From JARFQW01 sp963842955 (GTDB taxonomy: Bacteria; Pseudomonadota; Gammaproteobacteria; Steroidobacterales; XN24), in assembly GCA_963842955.1 (NCBI GenBank), contig CAWJIJ010000008.1, positions 234,327 to 298,326 of the forward strand: a stretch of DNA of 64,000 nucleotides, in the 5' to 3' direction. Below the pieces are notes generated by a model. It had not been told where the DNA came from and made no database searches. It saw only the letters and a list, made by a program, of their open reading frames with translations. The position numbers were made by a program, and so were the translations under genes. Shown here in pieces: positions 19,363 through 28,387 of the stretch. Within the stretch, counting starts at the first letter, position 1. Each line of letters begins with the position of its first letter.

Positions 19363-20568
19363 ATGCCGGCCGGCAGGACCATAACGCTTGCGATTGTCGC
19401 TGCCGCCATTCTGGGCGGCCTCGCCTGGGGTTTCCGGCCCCGGCCCATCGGCGTGGACACCGTCGCGGTGACCCGCGCGATGCTGCGAATCACCGTCGAG
19501 GAGGAAGGCCGCACCCGGGTGAAGGACCGCTACGTGGTCACGGCGCCCGTAGACGGCTATGCCCGCCGGATCGAGCTCGACGTGGGGGATGCAATCGAGC
19601 CGGGGCAACCGCTCGTTGAGCTGGAACCGGTAAGGTCCCGGGTCCTGGATCCCCGCAGCCGGGCCGAGGCCGAGGCCCGGGTTGCCGGCGCCCGTTCCAG
19701 CCTGGCCCGGTCGGAGGCCGAGGCCCGTCGCTCGGAAGCACAGGCCGACCAGGCGATGATCGAGTACCGCAGGCAAAAAACCCTCCGGGAACGGGAACTC
19801 ATCGCGCAATCATTGCTGGACGAGGCCGAAAGCGTCATGCGCGCGACGCGCGCGGCGGTCCGCGCGGCTGAGTCCGCGGTCGATGTGGCCCGCTACGAGC
19901 TGGATGCCGCACTGACGGCTCTGAACTACTCCGCCGCCAGCCCGGGCTCCGGACCCATGGAAACGGTCCTTGTCACCTCACCCGTGGGAGGGCGCATTCT
20001 CAAGCGGATTCACGAAAGCGAAGGGCTTGTCATCGGCGGACAGGCGCTGCTGGAAGTCGGCGATCCCAGTCTCCTTGAGGTGGAGGTCGATGTGCTGTCG
20101 AAGGACGCGGTCCGGATCATGCCCGGCGGCCGTGTCCTTCTGGAGCGCTGGGGTGGAGACACGGCCCTGGAGGCCCGGGTGCGAACCATAGAGCCCACGG
20201 GATTCACAAAAATCAGCGCCCTGGGCGTCGAGGAGCAACGGGTGCTGGTGATTGCCGACATCGTTTCTCCTTCCGGGGAATGGACCCGGCTGGGCGATGG
20301 CTACCGGGTCGAGGCCCGGTTCGTGGTCTGGGAAGAGGACGACGTCCTCCAGGTACCCACGAGCGCATTGTTCAGGCGCAACGACGGCTGGGCGGTGTTT
20401 GTTGCCGACGCCGGTCGCGCCCGGCTGGCGAGCGTGAAAAGGGGCCGCAGCAATGGCCTGGTGACCGAAATCCTGGAGGGTCTGGAAAACGGTGTGGAAG
20501 TCATCATCCATCCGGATGCGGCTATCGAGGATGGCAGCCGGGTCGCCCCGTTTCGTGCGGGCGGCTGA
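19363..20568 (+). CDS. HlyD-family membrane fusion protein
   Basis: This 401-residue periplasmic adaptor has an N-terminal membrane anchor (residues 6-22), a split biotinyl-lipoyl domain (VTAPVDGYARRIELDVGDAIEPGQPLVELEP and, later, VTSPVGGRILKRIHESEGLVIGG), a long Ala/Glu/Arg-rich coiled-coil hairpin (about 85-180) and beta-barrel and membrane-proximal domains. It starts 3 bp after the permease stop. It would link the inner-membrane ABC transporter to an outer-membrane channel, which is not encoded in the window. Confidence 0.9.
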   Translation: MPAGRTITLAIVAAAILGGLAWGFRPRPIGVDTVAVTRAMLRITVEEEGRTRVKDRYVVTAPVDGYARRIELDVGDAIEPGQPLVELEPVRSRVLDPRSRAEAEARVAGARSSLARSEAEARRSEAQADQAMIEYRRQKTLRERELIAQSLLDEAESVMRATRAAVRAAESAVDVARYELDAALTALNYSAASPGSGPMETVLVTSPVGGRILKRIHESEGLVIGGQALLEVGDPSLLEVEVDVLSKDAVRIMPGGRVLLERWGGDTALEARVRTIEPTGFTKISALGVEEQRVLVIADIVSPSGEWTRLGDGYRVEARFVVWEEDDVLQVPTSALFRRNDGWAVFVADAGRARLASVKRGRSNGLVTEILEGLENGVEVIIHPDAAIEDGSRVAPFRAGG

Positions 20569-20658
20569 AGGCCACAACGATCCCGTGGCGCCCAACCGAA
20601 CTTTCAGCTAGATTGAAGGGTCCCTACGCTGCGATTGCTGGGAAGACGGCCAAGGACA

Positions 20659-21444
20659 ATGGAGCGAGAGTCTCTTATCCGACACAAAATCGTCATCCTG
20701 AACGCCAAGGGGGGGTCCGGCAAAACTACCGTCGCCACGGGACTGGCGAGCTGGTTTGCTGCGCGGGGCCTTCCTACGGCTCTCATGGACCATGATCCGC
20801 TGAATCTGAGCATCCGCTGGCTCAGCAAGCGGCCGGAGGAAGTTGCGCCTATTCACGGCGTGGCGGCCACCTGCGTGTCCCAGCAGATGACCCGGGCCTA
20901 TCAGCTGCGGATTCCCCGCGAGACGCGGATCGTAATCGTGGATACGCCCGCGGCCATTCCACGCCAGTCGCTGTTCGAGTACATCCGCGACGCCGATGTC
21001 ATCCTGTGCCCGGTGGGACCCTCGGACCTGGACATCTACTCGGCCTCGCTGTTTATCGAGGATCTCCTCAAGGTAGCCTCCTCCCATCACCGCGAGGGCC
21101 GCATCGGCCTGATCGCCAACCGGGTCCGGAAGGGAACCGTGGCATTTCGGAATCTCAAGGCGTTCCTGGAACGGCAGCCGTTCCCCCTGGTCAGTACGCT
21201 GCGCGACAGCCAGAACTACCTGCACTGCGCCGACGGGGGGCTGGGCCTGCACGAACTCGAGGGCCGCGACATCCGGGCGGATCGCAAGGCGTGGAACGAC
21301 CTTTCCGACTGGCTCGCGGTGCGCTGCGGTCTCGATGCCCCGCCGCTGAAGGCGGTCCGGGTCCGGCGCAGGCGCGTGCCGGCAAAAAAAGTGGACGGGG
21401 CTGAACGTCCGTCGCTCTACGTCGTTCCGCAGGGCAAGGCCTGA
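20659..21444 (+). CDS. Orphan ParA/MinD-family ATPase
   Basis: This 261-residue deviant-Walker ATPase has Walker A NAKGGSGKTT (15-24) with the signature lysine, a switch region ALMDHDPLN and IVIVDTPAAIP for the Walker B region, and LCPVGPSDLDIYS. ParA proteins position cargo on the nucleoid or membrane. No parB, centromere-like repeats or minE lies nearby. A basic C-terminal tail (VRVRRRRVPAKK) could bind DNA or membrane. ATG 20659 has AAGGA at -5 to -9; a TAGATT hexamer at about 20609 is a possible -10. The gene is followed after 5 bp by a GT39 gene and then mtgA, which suggests a role in placing an envelope enzyme. Confidence 0.85.
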   Translation: MERESLIRHKIVILNAKGGSGKTTVATGLASWFAARGLPTALMDHDPLNLSIRWLSKRPEEVAPIHGVAATCVSQQMTRAYQLRIPRETRIVIVDTPAAIPRQSLFEYIRDADVILCPVGPSDLDIYSASLFIEDLLKVASSHHREGRIGLIANRVRKGTVAFRNLKAFLERQPFPLVSTLRDSQNYLHCADGGLGLHELEGRDIRADRKAWNDLSDWLAVRCGLDAPPLKAVRVRRRRVPAKKVDGAERPSLYVVPQGKA

Positions 21445-21449
21445 GTTCC

Positions 21450-22946
21450 GTGATCTCCGGGGCCCCAGCGGCCCGGAGCCCCCTGCTCACGCGACGGGGC
21501 GCGCTCTCCCTTGTCACGACGCTGATTCTCGGCGTCATCATCGTGGTCCAGCTGCTCGTCCGAAGCGCCATCTCCCGGGACGAGATGGAGAATATTCACT
21601 GGGGACAGGCCCTGTCCTGGGGGAACGAGAAGCATCCGCCGCTCTTCGGATGGGTGAACTACCTGTGGGTGGAAGTGTTCGGCCGCGCCGATCTCAGCAC
21701 GTTCGTACTCGAGAAACTCAATGTCGCCCTGGGCCTGTTCCTGGCCTACCTTGTCGCACGGCGCATTCTGGGGCCGGGCAAGGCCTTGCTGGCCACTGCC
21801 CTGGGCCTGGCCACCGTCAATATCGTGCTGATGGCGATCAAGTACAACGGCAACTCCGCCTTGTGGCCGGTTTGGCTCGCATTCCTCCTGTGCCTCCACA
21901 TCGCCGTCCGCGGCGGCCAGTGGTGGGCCTGGATCGGGGTCGGCCTTCTTGGCGCTGCCGCCGTCCTGACCAAGTACCACTCCCTGGTCCTGCTGGCCTG
22001 CACGTTCGGCTGGTTGATCTCCAGCCCGCGTGGCCGAAGTATTCTCACAGGATCGGCACCCTGGATCGGCGTGCTCTGCGGGCTGGCATTGCTCGCGCCG
22101 CATATCTACTGGCTGTTCACCGACGGCGTATCTGCGCTGGCCTATGCTTCCGACAATCTAACCCAGGGCGTGGGACTCGCGGCCCACGCCAGGTATCCCG
22201 TCAAGTACGTGCTTGTTCAGGCCGTGTTCCTCTGCCCGGCGCTGGTGTTGCTGTGGCGCTGGGCCCGGCGCGACCGCCTGGAAACGCGCAGTCCACCGGA
22301 CGATCTCGACCAGCAGTTCCTGCTCTGGCACGGGCCGGTACTCGGCTTGTTGCCGGCGGGCCTGAGTCTTGTTTCGGGCATGAGTCTTGGAAGCATGTGG
22401 GGTATTGCGACCTGGGGCCTGTTTCCTGCCTGGGCGGTGGCCCGTTTCGGCCTCCGGCCCCGACGGGCGCGAGTCCGGCGTGCGCTGCTCGCGGCACTGG
22501 CCCTGGCCGGCGTCTACGTGGCCGCCGCGGTCGTGGACGGGATGTTCATCGCCCGGCAGCTGCCGTACAAGCCCGCGACTGCGGCCGTGCTTGATGCCTG
22601 GGCCGAACGCTATGACACGCCGCTCACCATCGCCGGGGGGGACGGGCGCTACTACGAAGGGCTCGCGGTCTATGCGCCCGGCGAACCGGATGTCTTCGGC
22701 GCGCTGGACCCCGCGACCCACCGCCGGGTCTCCCACGAACGAATCCAGCGGGAGGGCGGCGTTCTGGTTATCCCTGCAGACATGACCGAATCGCTGGCAC
22801 TGGCCAGGGAGCGCTTCGACGTGGGTGCCGAAGCGAAGCTGACACTCCCGGCAGAGCGACATCGCCTGTACCGGACCCGGGCCGAGGAACTCCTGGTGCT
22901 GTTCCTTGCCCCGGGGGTCGGGAATCCGCCGAATACGGGCCGTTGA
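21450..22946 (+). CDS. GT39/PMT-type membrane glycosyltransferase
   Basis: This 498-residue protein has about ten membrane helices in residues 20-370 and a soluble C-terminal periplasmic domain. The first periplasmic loop carries SRDEMENIHWGQALSWGNEKHPPLFGW in two blocks, where the D/E residues are the catalytic acids of GT-C enzymes of the ArnT/PMT_2 family (EKHPPLF is the conserved second part). Such enzymes transfer sugars from polyprenyl-phosphate donors to lipid or protein acceptors in the periplasm. The start is GTG at 21450, 5 bp after parA; the stop overlaps mtgA by four bases. Confidence 0.85.
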   Translation: MISGAPAARSPLLTRRGALSLVTTLILGVIIVVQLLVRSAISRDEMENIHWGQALSWGNEKHPPLFGWVNYLWVEVFGRADLSTFVLEKLNVALGLFLAYLVARRILGPGKALLATALGLATVNIVLMAIKYNGNSALWPVWLAFLLCLHIAVRGGQWWAWIGVGLLGAAAVLTKYHSLVLLACTFGWLISSPRGRSILTGSAPWIGVLCGLALLAPHIYWLFTDGVSALAYASDNLTQGVGLAAHARYPVKYVLVQAVFLCPALVLLWRWARRDRLETRSPPDDLDQQFLLWHGPVLGLLPAGLSLVSGMSLGSMWGIATWGLFPAWAVARFGLRPRRARVRRALLAALALAGVYVAAAVVDGMFIARQLPYKPATAAVLDAWAERYDTPLTIAGGDGRYYEGLAVYAPGEPDVFGALDPATHRRVSHERIQREGGVLVIPADMTESLALARERFDVGAEAKLTLPAERHRLYRTRAEELLVLFLAPGVGNPPNTGR

Positions 22947-23683
22947 AGCGGCGTCGCGGGAAGCGCACCCGATCGGCGGGCCGTGGCGGGCGCCGCCTCG
23001 TCCTGGTCGCCCTGGGGCTCCTGTTTCTCGGCCCGGTGGTCGCTGTCCTGCCGCTGCGGTGGGTCAGCGTCGACTCCACTGCTTTTATGCGCCGGGCCGA
23101 GGCCGAGGGCGAGACGGTTCAGCAGACCTGGGTTCCCGCCGACCGGCTTTCCCCCTGGCTGGGTATCGCGGTGGTCGCCAGTGAGGACCAGAAGTTTCCC
23201 GTTCACCATGGCTTCGACGTGGACTCGATCCGCCAGGCCATGGGCGACGGAGCATCCCGAGGGGCATCGACCCTGAGCCAGCAGGTCGTCAAGAACGTCT
23301 ACCTCTGGCCGGGCCGCAGCTGGATCCGGAAGGGGCTGGAGGCCTGGCTGACGGTTTATCTCGAACTACTGGTCCCCAAGCCAAGGATTCTCGAGATCTA
23401 TCTAAATATCGCCCAGTTCGGGGCTGGCCTGTACGGTGCCGAAGCATCGGCCCTCACCTTGTTCGGCAAGCCCGCGGCGTTGCTGTCTTTAGACGAGTCG
23501 GCGAGGCTCGCGGCGGTCCTCCCCGCACCGGAGCGCATGGACGCAGCGCAGCCGTCTCCCTATGTCCGCGAACGGGCTGCGTGGATCCAGGGCCAGGTCC
23601 GGCGCCTGGGAGGGCCCGGGTATGCTCCCCTTTCCGGCTCGCCATCTCCGGCCATGCCCGTCGCCGGGCCTGAGCGGCCATGA
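22943..23683 (+). CDS. mtgA: Monofunctional peptidoglycan glycosyltransferase MtgA
   Basis: MtgA (246 residues) polymerises lipid II into glycan strands. One N-terminal membrane anchor (residues 18-36) precedes a GT51 domain with catalytic Glu E81 in VVASEDQKFPVHHGFD, the GASTLSQQVVKN motif, the second-acid region RKGLEAWLTVYLE and the C-terminal KPRILEIYLNIAQFG and ARLAAVLPAP motifs. Arg-Gly replaces the more usual Arg-Gly-Gly/Ser before STLSQQ. It starts with TTG overlapping the GT39 stop (TTGA). Coupling to GT39 and ParA genes is unusual for mtgA, which commonly stands alone or near aroE. Confidence 0.93.
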   Translation: MKRRRGKRTRSAGRGGRRLVLVALGLLFLGPVVAVLPLRWVSVDSTAFMRRAEAEGETVQQTWVPADRLSPWLGIAVVASEDQKFPVHHGFDVDSIRQAMGDGASRGASTLSQQVVKNVYLWPGRSWIRKGLEAWLTVYLELLVPKPRILEIYLNIAQFGAGLYGAEASALTLFGKPAALLSLDESARLAAVLPAPERMDAAQPSPYVRERAAWIQGQVRRLGGPGYAPLSGSPSPAMPVAGPERP

Positions 23684-23738
23684 GTGCAGGTCCCACTGCG
23701 ACCCGGGAGTCTGCAGGAACCCACGTGAGGATCCCACG

Positions 23739-24410
23739 ATGACCACCACCTACGTTTTTGATGCCTACGGCACGCTGTTCGATGTCCACTCGGCGGTCAC
23801 TCGCCACGCAGACTTGCTGGGCCCCGACGCGCCGGCGATTTCCGCGCTGTGGCGGGCCCGTCAACTGGAGTATTCCTGGGTCCACGGTCTCGCAGACCGG
23901 TACGTGGACTTCTGGACACTGACCCGGCGCAGTCTTCGTTATGCGCTTTCCGCACACGGACTGGATCCCGAGTCGGACATCGCATCGACACTGCTGACAG
24001 CCTACGAGACCTTGTCCGCCTATCCCGAAGTGCCCGACGTGCTCGCGGGGCTGCGCGCGGGTGGCGCACGAACCGCCATCCTGTCGAACGCGACGCCACG
24101 GATGCTCGAGCGGGCGGTCGCGGCCGCGGGGCTTGCGGCACATCTCGATGCGGTCATCTCGGTGGACCCGATACGACGCTACAAGCCGGACCCGGCGGTA
24201 TACCAGCTGGTGGAAACACACATGGCCGCGGCACCGGGGAACGTCTTGTTTCAGTCGTCCAATGCCTGGGATGTGGCCGGCGCCAGCGCGTTCGGCTTCC
24301 GCGCTCACTGGATCAATCGCAGCGGATTGCCGGGTGAATACCCGGACATGCCCCCGGATAGCGTCCTGGAAGACCTCCGGACGTTGCCCGGACTGCCTTC
24401 GCCCGGCTGA
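23739..24410 (+). CDS. Haloacid dehalogenase type II (HAD superfamily)
   Basis: This 223-residue HAD hydrolase matches L-2-haloacid dehalogenases: nucleophile D8 in FDAYGTLFD, the cap region ARQLEYSW, motif II AILSNATPRML, motif III lysine in IRRYKPDPAVYQL, and motif IV LFQSSNAWDVAGASAFG, a pattern (SSNxWD) that is typical of type II dehalogenases rather than phosphatases. Substrates may be short halogenated acids, though many homologues have other small substrates. ATG 23739 is preceded by GTGAGG and lies 55 bp after mtgA. Confidence 0.85.
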   Translation: MTTTYVFDAYGTLFDVHSAVTRHADLLGPDAPAISALWRARQLEYSWVHGLADRYVDFWTLTRRSLRYALSAHGLDPESDIASTLLTAYETLSAYPEVPDVLAGLRAGGARTAILSNATPRMLERAVAAAGLAAHLDAVISVDPIRRYKPDPAVYQLVETHMAAAPGNVLFQSSNAWDVAGASAFGFRAHWINRSGLPGEYPDMPPDSVLEDLRTLPGLPSPG

Positions 24411-24484
24411 ATCTGCGCACCAGCGACAGCCGAATCGGCGGGTACTACTGTGTCACGTCGCGCGCAAGCGCATGGAGATCGCGT

Positions 24485-25468
24485 GTGAGGTCAGCAATCG
24501 TTCCCCTCGCCCTGGCCGTCGCCCTGGCATTGATGTCCGGTCTCATCGCGCCCGGGCATCTTGCCCGCGCGGCCGAGGCGGCGTCCGGCGGTGTTTCGCC
24601 TGTCCCGGAATCTGCCCCGGCCGCAGGCGACGCGGCGATTTCCGGCGCGCCATCGGCGGTGGAAGAAAGTCTGTCCGGCGGGCCCCCGGTGAAACCGGGC
24701 GAACGTCCGGGCTTCGGCCTCGGCATGGGTTTCGCCATCAAGGATGATCCCTACGTGGATATCGATCGCGAAATCCAGCCGTTCCCGATCTTTCGTTACG
24801 TCGGCCGGCGTTTTTCGGCCCTGGGTCCCAACCTCCGGTATCGAGTCCTGGGCGAACGCCCCCTGTCAATCAGTGCCGTGATGGGACCCACCTTCGACGG
24901 CTATGACCCCGACGATTCGGATTTTCTCGACGGGATGGACAAGCGCAAGCTGACAGTGGAAGGCGGACTCCAGCTGGATTACCGAAGCCGACCGGTCAGC
25001 CTGAGCATCGGCGCCCGCCATGACTTGCTCTCCCGCCACGAGGGGTACCAGCTCGAAGCGGAAATCAGCACATTCAAGCGATTCGGTCGTGTCGCGGTCG
25101 TTCCCGGCATTGCCTACACCTATTGGGACGAAAACCGGTCGGACTATTACTTCGGCGTGCGGGCGGCGGAAGCGCGGCCCGATCGTCCGGAATACGAGAT
25201 CAACGGCACGAGCAACTGGAGCGCGGGCCTGTTTGCCAGCGCCGATGTCACGCCAAGCATCTTCCTTCTACTTGGCGCGAAGTATTTCATCTATGACGAT
25301 GATATTGCGGATAGTCCTATCGTAGAAGACGACTCGACCTGGCGGGTATTCGCGGGCGCCGGCTACCAGTTTGGCCAGAATAAATCGCAGCGATCGGCGC
25401 AATCCGACACCGCCGCCGCCAAGATGGCCGAGCGCCTCGGCGACCCGGAGGGCCGGCCCGCTCCCTAG
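24485..25468 (+). CDS. MipA/OmpV-family outer-membrane protein
   Basis: This 327-residue exported protein begins with a signal peptide (GTG start, GGAGATC upstream) and a low-complexity Ala/Pro/Ser stretch to residue 75. The beta-barrel follows: FGLGMGFAIKDDPYVDIDREIQPFPIF, YRVLGERPLSISAVMGPTFDGYD, then alternating strands ending near GAGYQFGQ. MipA/OmpV proteins scaffold murein synthases in E. coli or act as porin-like barrels. A short Ser/Ala/Glu-rich tail after the last strand is unusual, since most barrels end with an aromatic residue. Confidence 0.82.
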   Translation: MRSAIVPLALAVALALMSGLIAPGHLARAAEAASGGVSPVPESAPAAGDAAISGAPSAVEESLSGGPPVKPGERPGFGLGMGFAIKDDPYVDIDREIQPFPIFRYVGRRFSALGPNLRYRVLGERPLSISAVMGPTFDGYDPDDSDFLDGMDKRKLTVEGGLQLDYRSRPVSLSIGARHDLLSRHEGYQLEAEISTFKRFGRVAVVPGIAYTYWDENRSDYYFGVRAAEARPDRPEYEINGTSNWSAGLFASADVTPSIFLLLGAKYFIYDDDIADSPIVEDDSTWRVFAGAGYQFGQNKSQRSAQSDTAAAKMAERLGDPEGRPAP

Positions 25469-27546
25469 GCTTTGGTGGTCCGGGCCGGGAACTCGAAGAT
25501 GGCCGATCGCTGGCGGGCCAGAGAGTGCGATCGCCGGACAAAAACAGGAATCCGCTCCAATGGCGCCGGCCAGGGCTGATGGCCGGCAGCGGAACGGCCC
25601 GTCCAGGCACACACCCATTCGGCGGATTCCGGGAGCCAGACCCGTCGTTCCCGCTCACCTGAAGACAGGATCGGTGCGATCAACAGGGACGGGCCGAGCA
25701 TGAACTGGTCGTCGATATCCCACAGGTGCTCGTCCTTCGGGAACTCCCAGAAGACCGGCCGCATCGGCGGTGCGCCGCTGCGGTTCGCCTCGTCCATCAG
25801 TTCGGCCAGGTAGGGACGCAACCGTTCTCGGAGGTGGATGTGGTCGGCGAGAATCTGGCCGGCCGCTTCTCCGAACGACCAGGGTTCGTTCGGGCCGCCG
25901 TTGAGGCTGCGAAAGCTCAGATCCCCCATGTCCGGCAGTCCGGCAGCGCCACTCACCTCGTTTACCGCCCGGACCCTTCCCGGGTCCACGCGGAACCCGT
26001 GCATGCGAAGAATCGGACTGAACGTGGCGAGCTGAAACCAGCGCACCAGGAGCTCCCGGAAACTCTCGTCCTCGGGATCGCCCCCCTTGAATCCGCCAAT
26101 GTCCGTGGTCCACCACGGGATACCGGACAGCCCCATGTTCAGACCCGCCACCAGCTGCCGGCGAAGGGACTCGAAGCTGCACTCGATGTCGCCCGACCAG
26201 ACTGCTGCCCCATAGCGCTGACTGCCGGCCCACGCCGACCGGTTGAGCGTCAGCGGCCGCTCGACTCCCGCCGCGAGCAGCCCGTCGAAAAAAGCCCGGC
26301 TGTGAGCCAGGGGATACAGGTTGTGCCACGCCACGCCCGGACCCTGGTGAAACTCCAGGTTGACGGGTTCGAGAGGATTCACTTCGGGTTCGTCGGCATC
26401 CAGCCAAAAGGCCTCGATACCGTGCGCCAGGTAGCCCTCCCGGATGCGGTCCCAGAGAAAACTCCGGGCGTCGGGGTGGGTGGCATCGTAGACATACAGG
26501 CGCTGCCACGAGGGCTTGTCGACGTCCAGCATGCGTTCCGGAAGATCCGGTCCGTGGCGACAGGCAACCAACAGTCCGCGTTTCGCCATCTCCGGACGCG
26601 TCTGGGCGTCCTGGTTCACCGTCGGCCAGACCGAAACCACCGGCTCGACCCCCATGTCCTTCAGCCGGCCCACCATCCCTGTCGGGTCCGGCCAGTCCGC
26701 GGGATCGAACTGCCATTCCCCCATCCGTGTCCAGTGGCCCCCATCGATCACCAGGGCCCCGAGGGGTAGCCCCCGACGCTGGAACTCGTCGGCGACAGCC
26801 AGCACTTCGGACTGGCTCGCGTACCGCAGCCGGCACTGCCACAGCCCAAGGGCCCAGTCGGGCATGCGGGTCGGCCGCCCGGTGGCCTCGGTGTAGCGTT
26901 CCAGCACCTCGGCGGGCGAGCGGCCGGCACAAAACCACAGGTCATAGGTTTCTGCCGCCTCCGCGGTCCATCGCGTGTGGTTTCGAGCCAGCTCCACGCG
27001 CCCGACGGCGGGATTGTGCCAGAGCATGCCGTAGCCGCGGCTCGACAAAAGAAAGGGGATACAGACCTCGGTGTTCCTTTGCAGGAGATCCACCACGCAG
27101 CCCTTGTGATCCAGTGCGCCGTGCTGCTGCTGACCCAGCCCGTAGAACCGTTCGCCCGCATGGGCCTCGAGGGTCAGTTCGGCACGGAACAGGCGGCCTT
27201 CCAGCGGTGTCAACCGCCGGCCGGGCCGGCCGCAGGTCTCGGCCCGCGCTTCCGCTGCCAGCAGCCGGCCGTCGTCGCTCCGATGCCAGCTCACCCGGCC
27301 GTCGACCCGGATGCGTGCTTCCGTATCACCATTGCGGATGACACCGAGACCCTCTTCAACGAGGACTTCCGGCGCGCTACCGGGCGAGGCAAGCAGCGCG
27401 CCCTGCCCCGCGAACACATCCCGGATGGTGCCGAAGGGCGATGCCGTGAGCCGCAGGCCATGTTCCCCCCAGGCTTCGATCTGGACAAACTCGCGTCCCG
27501 CCCGCCAGCACAGGCGCCCCCGGTCTTCGTAAAACCCGGACATCAT
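25465..27546 (-). CDS. GH31 glycoside hydrolase (alpha-xylosidase/alpha-glucosidase type)
   Basis: This 693-residue enzyme has an N-terminal beta-sandwich (LRLTASPFGTIRDVF, ERFYGLGQQQHG) and a TIM barrel with PDWALGLWQCRLRYASQ at its start. The nucleophile is D383 in FWLDADEPE (WxDxxE) and the acid/base is D453 in VWSGDIE. The pattern resembles alpha-xylosidase/sulfoquinovosidase-like GH31 members more than maltases. There is no signal peptide, so it acts in the cytosol. ATG 27546 (or the next codon, also ATG) was chosen over an upstream in-frame start because the conserved part begins there. It converges with the MipA gene, the stops overlapping by 4 bp. Confidence 0.85.
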   Translation of the reverse strand: MMSGFYEDRGRLCWRAGREFVQIEAWGEHGLRLTASPFGTIRDVFAGQGALLASPGSAPEVLVEEGLGVIRNGDTEARIRVDGRVSWHRSDDGRLLAAEARAETCGRPGRRLTPLEGRLFRAELTLEAHAGERFYGLGQQQHGALDHKGCVVDLLQRNTEVCIPFLLSSRGYGMLWHNPAVGRVELARNHTRWTAEAAETYDLWFCAGRSPAEVLERYTEATGRPTRMPDWALGLWQCRLRYASQSEVLAVADEFQRRGLPLGALVIDGGHWTRMGEWQFDPADWPDPTGMVGRLKDMGVEPVVSVWPTVNQDAQTRPEMAKRGLLVACRHGPDLPERMLDVDKPSWQRLYVYDATHPDARSFLWDRIREGYLAHGIEAFWLDADEPEVNPLEPVNLEFHQGPGVAWHNLYPLAHSRAFFDGLLAAGVERPLTLNRSAWAGSQRYGAAVWSGDIECSFESLRRQLVAGLNMGLSGIPWWTTDIGGFKGGDPEDESFRELLVRWFQLATFSPILRMHGFRVDPGRVRAVNEVSGAAGLPDMGDLSFRSLNGGPNEPWSFGEAAGQILADHIHLRERLRPYLAELMDEANRSGAPPMRPVFWEFPKDEHLWDIDDQFMLGPSLLIAPILSSGERERRVWLPESAEWVCAWTGRSAAGHQPWPAPLERIPVFVRRSHSLARQRSAIFEFPARTTKA

Positions 27547-27633
27547 GTTCCGCACTCCCGTTGTCCTGAGATTGGAGGACCCTCCTGCGAAGCGTAGTCG
27601 CTGGCGCGGCTGGGCCTGGGCCAAAAGTCCTTC

Positions 27634-27662
27634 TTGTACGCCGTGCCGGGAGTCCGTAACCT
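27634..27662 (+). promoter_or_regulatory. Putative sigma-70 promoter for the SYLF gene
   Basis: TTGTAC (27634-27639) and TAACCT (27657-27662) are separated by 17 bp and lie about 87 bp before the start of the SYLF gene, in the 202-bp divergent gap to the GH31 gene. Confidence 0.35.
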
Positions 27663-27748
27663 GACGGCATCACCTCCCGCGCGGAGCAGACGGCCTGCGC
27701 CTGCCCAGAGCAGCCGAACCGCATCTTCAACAGTCTCCGGAGAATGCC

Positions 27749-28312
27749 ATGTCCCGTTATGCCCATCGCCCGAACCTGTTCCTGCTTGGCCTGGCTGCCG
27801 TCCTCGGCATGGCCTTCGGCGGCAGCGCCCTGGCCAAGTCGGCCACCGAGATCGACGCCGAAGTAGATGCCGCGCTGGCGACATTCAAGAAGGAAATCGG
27901 CGCCGCCGACGAGTTACTGGCCAAGTCTGACGGCGTCCTGGTATTTCCCAAGGTCATCAAGGCCGGGCTCGGCATCGGCGGCGAATACGGCGAAGGGGCG
28001 CTCCGCATCGACGGCAAGACCGCCGATTACTACAGCACGGCGGCCGCCTCGATCGGCCTGCAGATCGGCGCCCAGGCCAAGACGGTCGTTATCCTGTTCC
28101 TGCAGCAGGAGGCCCTGGACAAGTTTCGCGCGAGCTCGGGATGGGAAGCCGGCGTGGACGGATCTGTTGCGGTCGTGAAAACCGGCGCTGGCGGGTCCAT
28201 CGACACCACGAACATCAAGGACCCCATCATCGGGTTCATCCTCGACCAGAAGGGGCTGATGGCGAACATCACCCTGGAGGGCGCGAAGATGACAAAGATC
28301 GTGCGGGACTGA
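27749..28312 (+). CDS. SYLF/YSC84-domain lipid-binding protein
   Basis: This 187-residue protein has an N-terminal signal peptide ending near AFGGSALA and a full SYLF domain: LAKSDGVLVFPKVIKAGLGIGGEYGEGAL, YYSTAAASIGLQIGAQAKTVVILFLQ, and a C-terminal GGSIDTTNIKDPIIGFILDQKGLMANITLEGAKMTK (quoted in parts). SYLF domains bind phosphoinositides in eukaryotes; the exported bacterial versions have no settled function but are often stress-induced. A GGAG Shine-Dalgarno precedes the ATG. Confidence 0.88.
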   Translation: MSRYAHRPNLFLLGLAAVLGMAFGGSALAKSATEIDAEVDAALATFKKEIGAADELLAKSDGVLVFPKVIKAGLGIGGEYGEGALRIDGKTADYYSTAAASIGLQIGAQAKTVVILFLQQEALDKFRASSGWEAGVDGSVAVVKTGAGGSIDTTNIKDPIIGFILDQKGLMANITLEGAKMTKIVRD

Positions 28313-28387
28313 TCAATATCGGCCTGGTGGCGTTTGCTTGCGAGACGAAGCCGTCCCCGGCGAGCAGCCAGTACCCAATGGCCGCAT

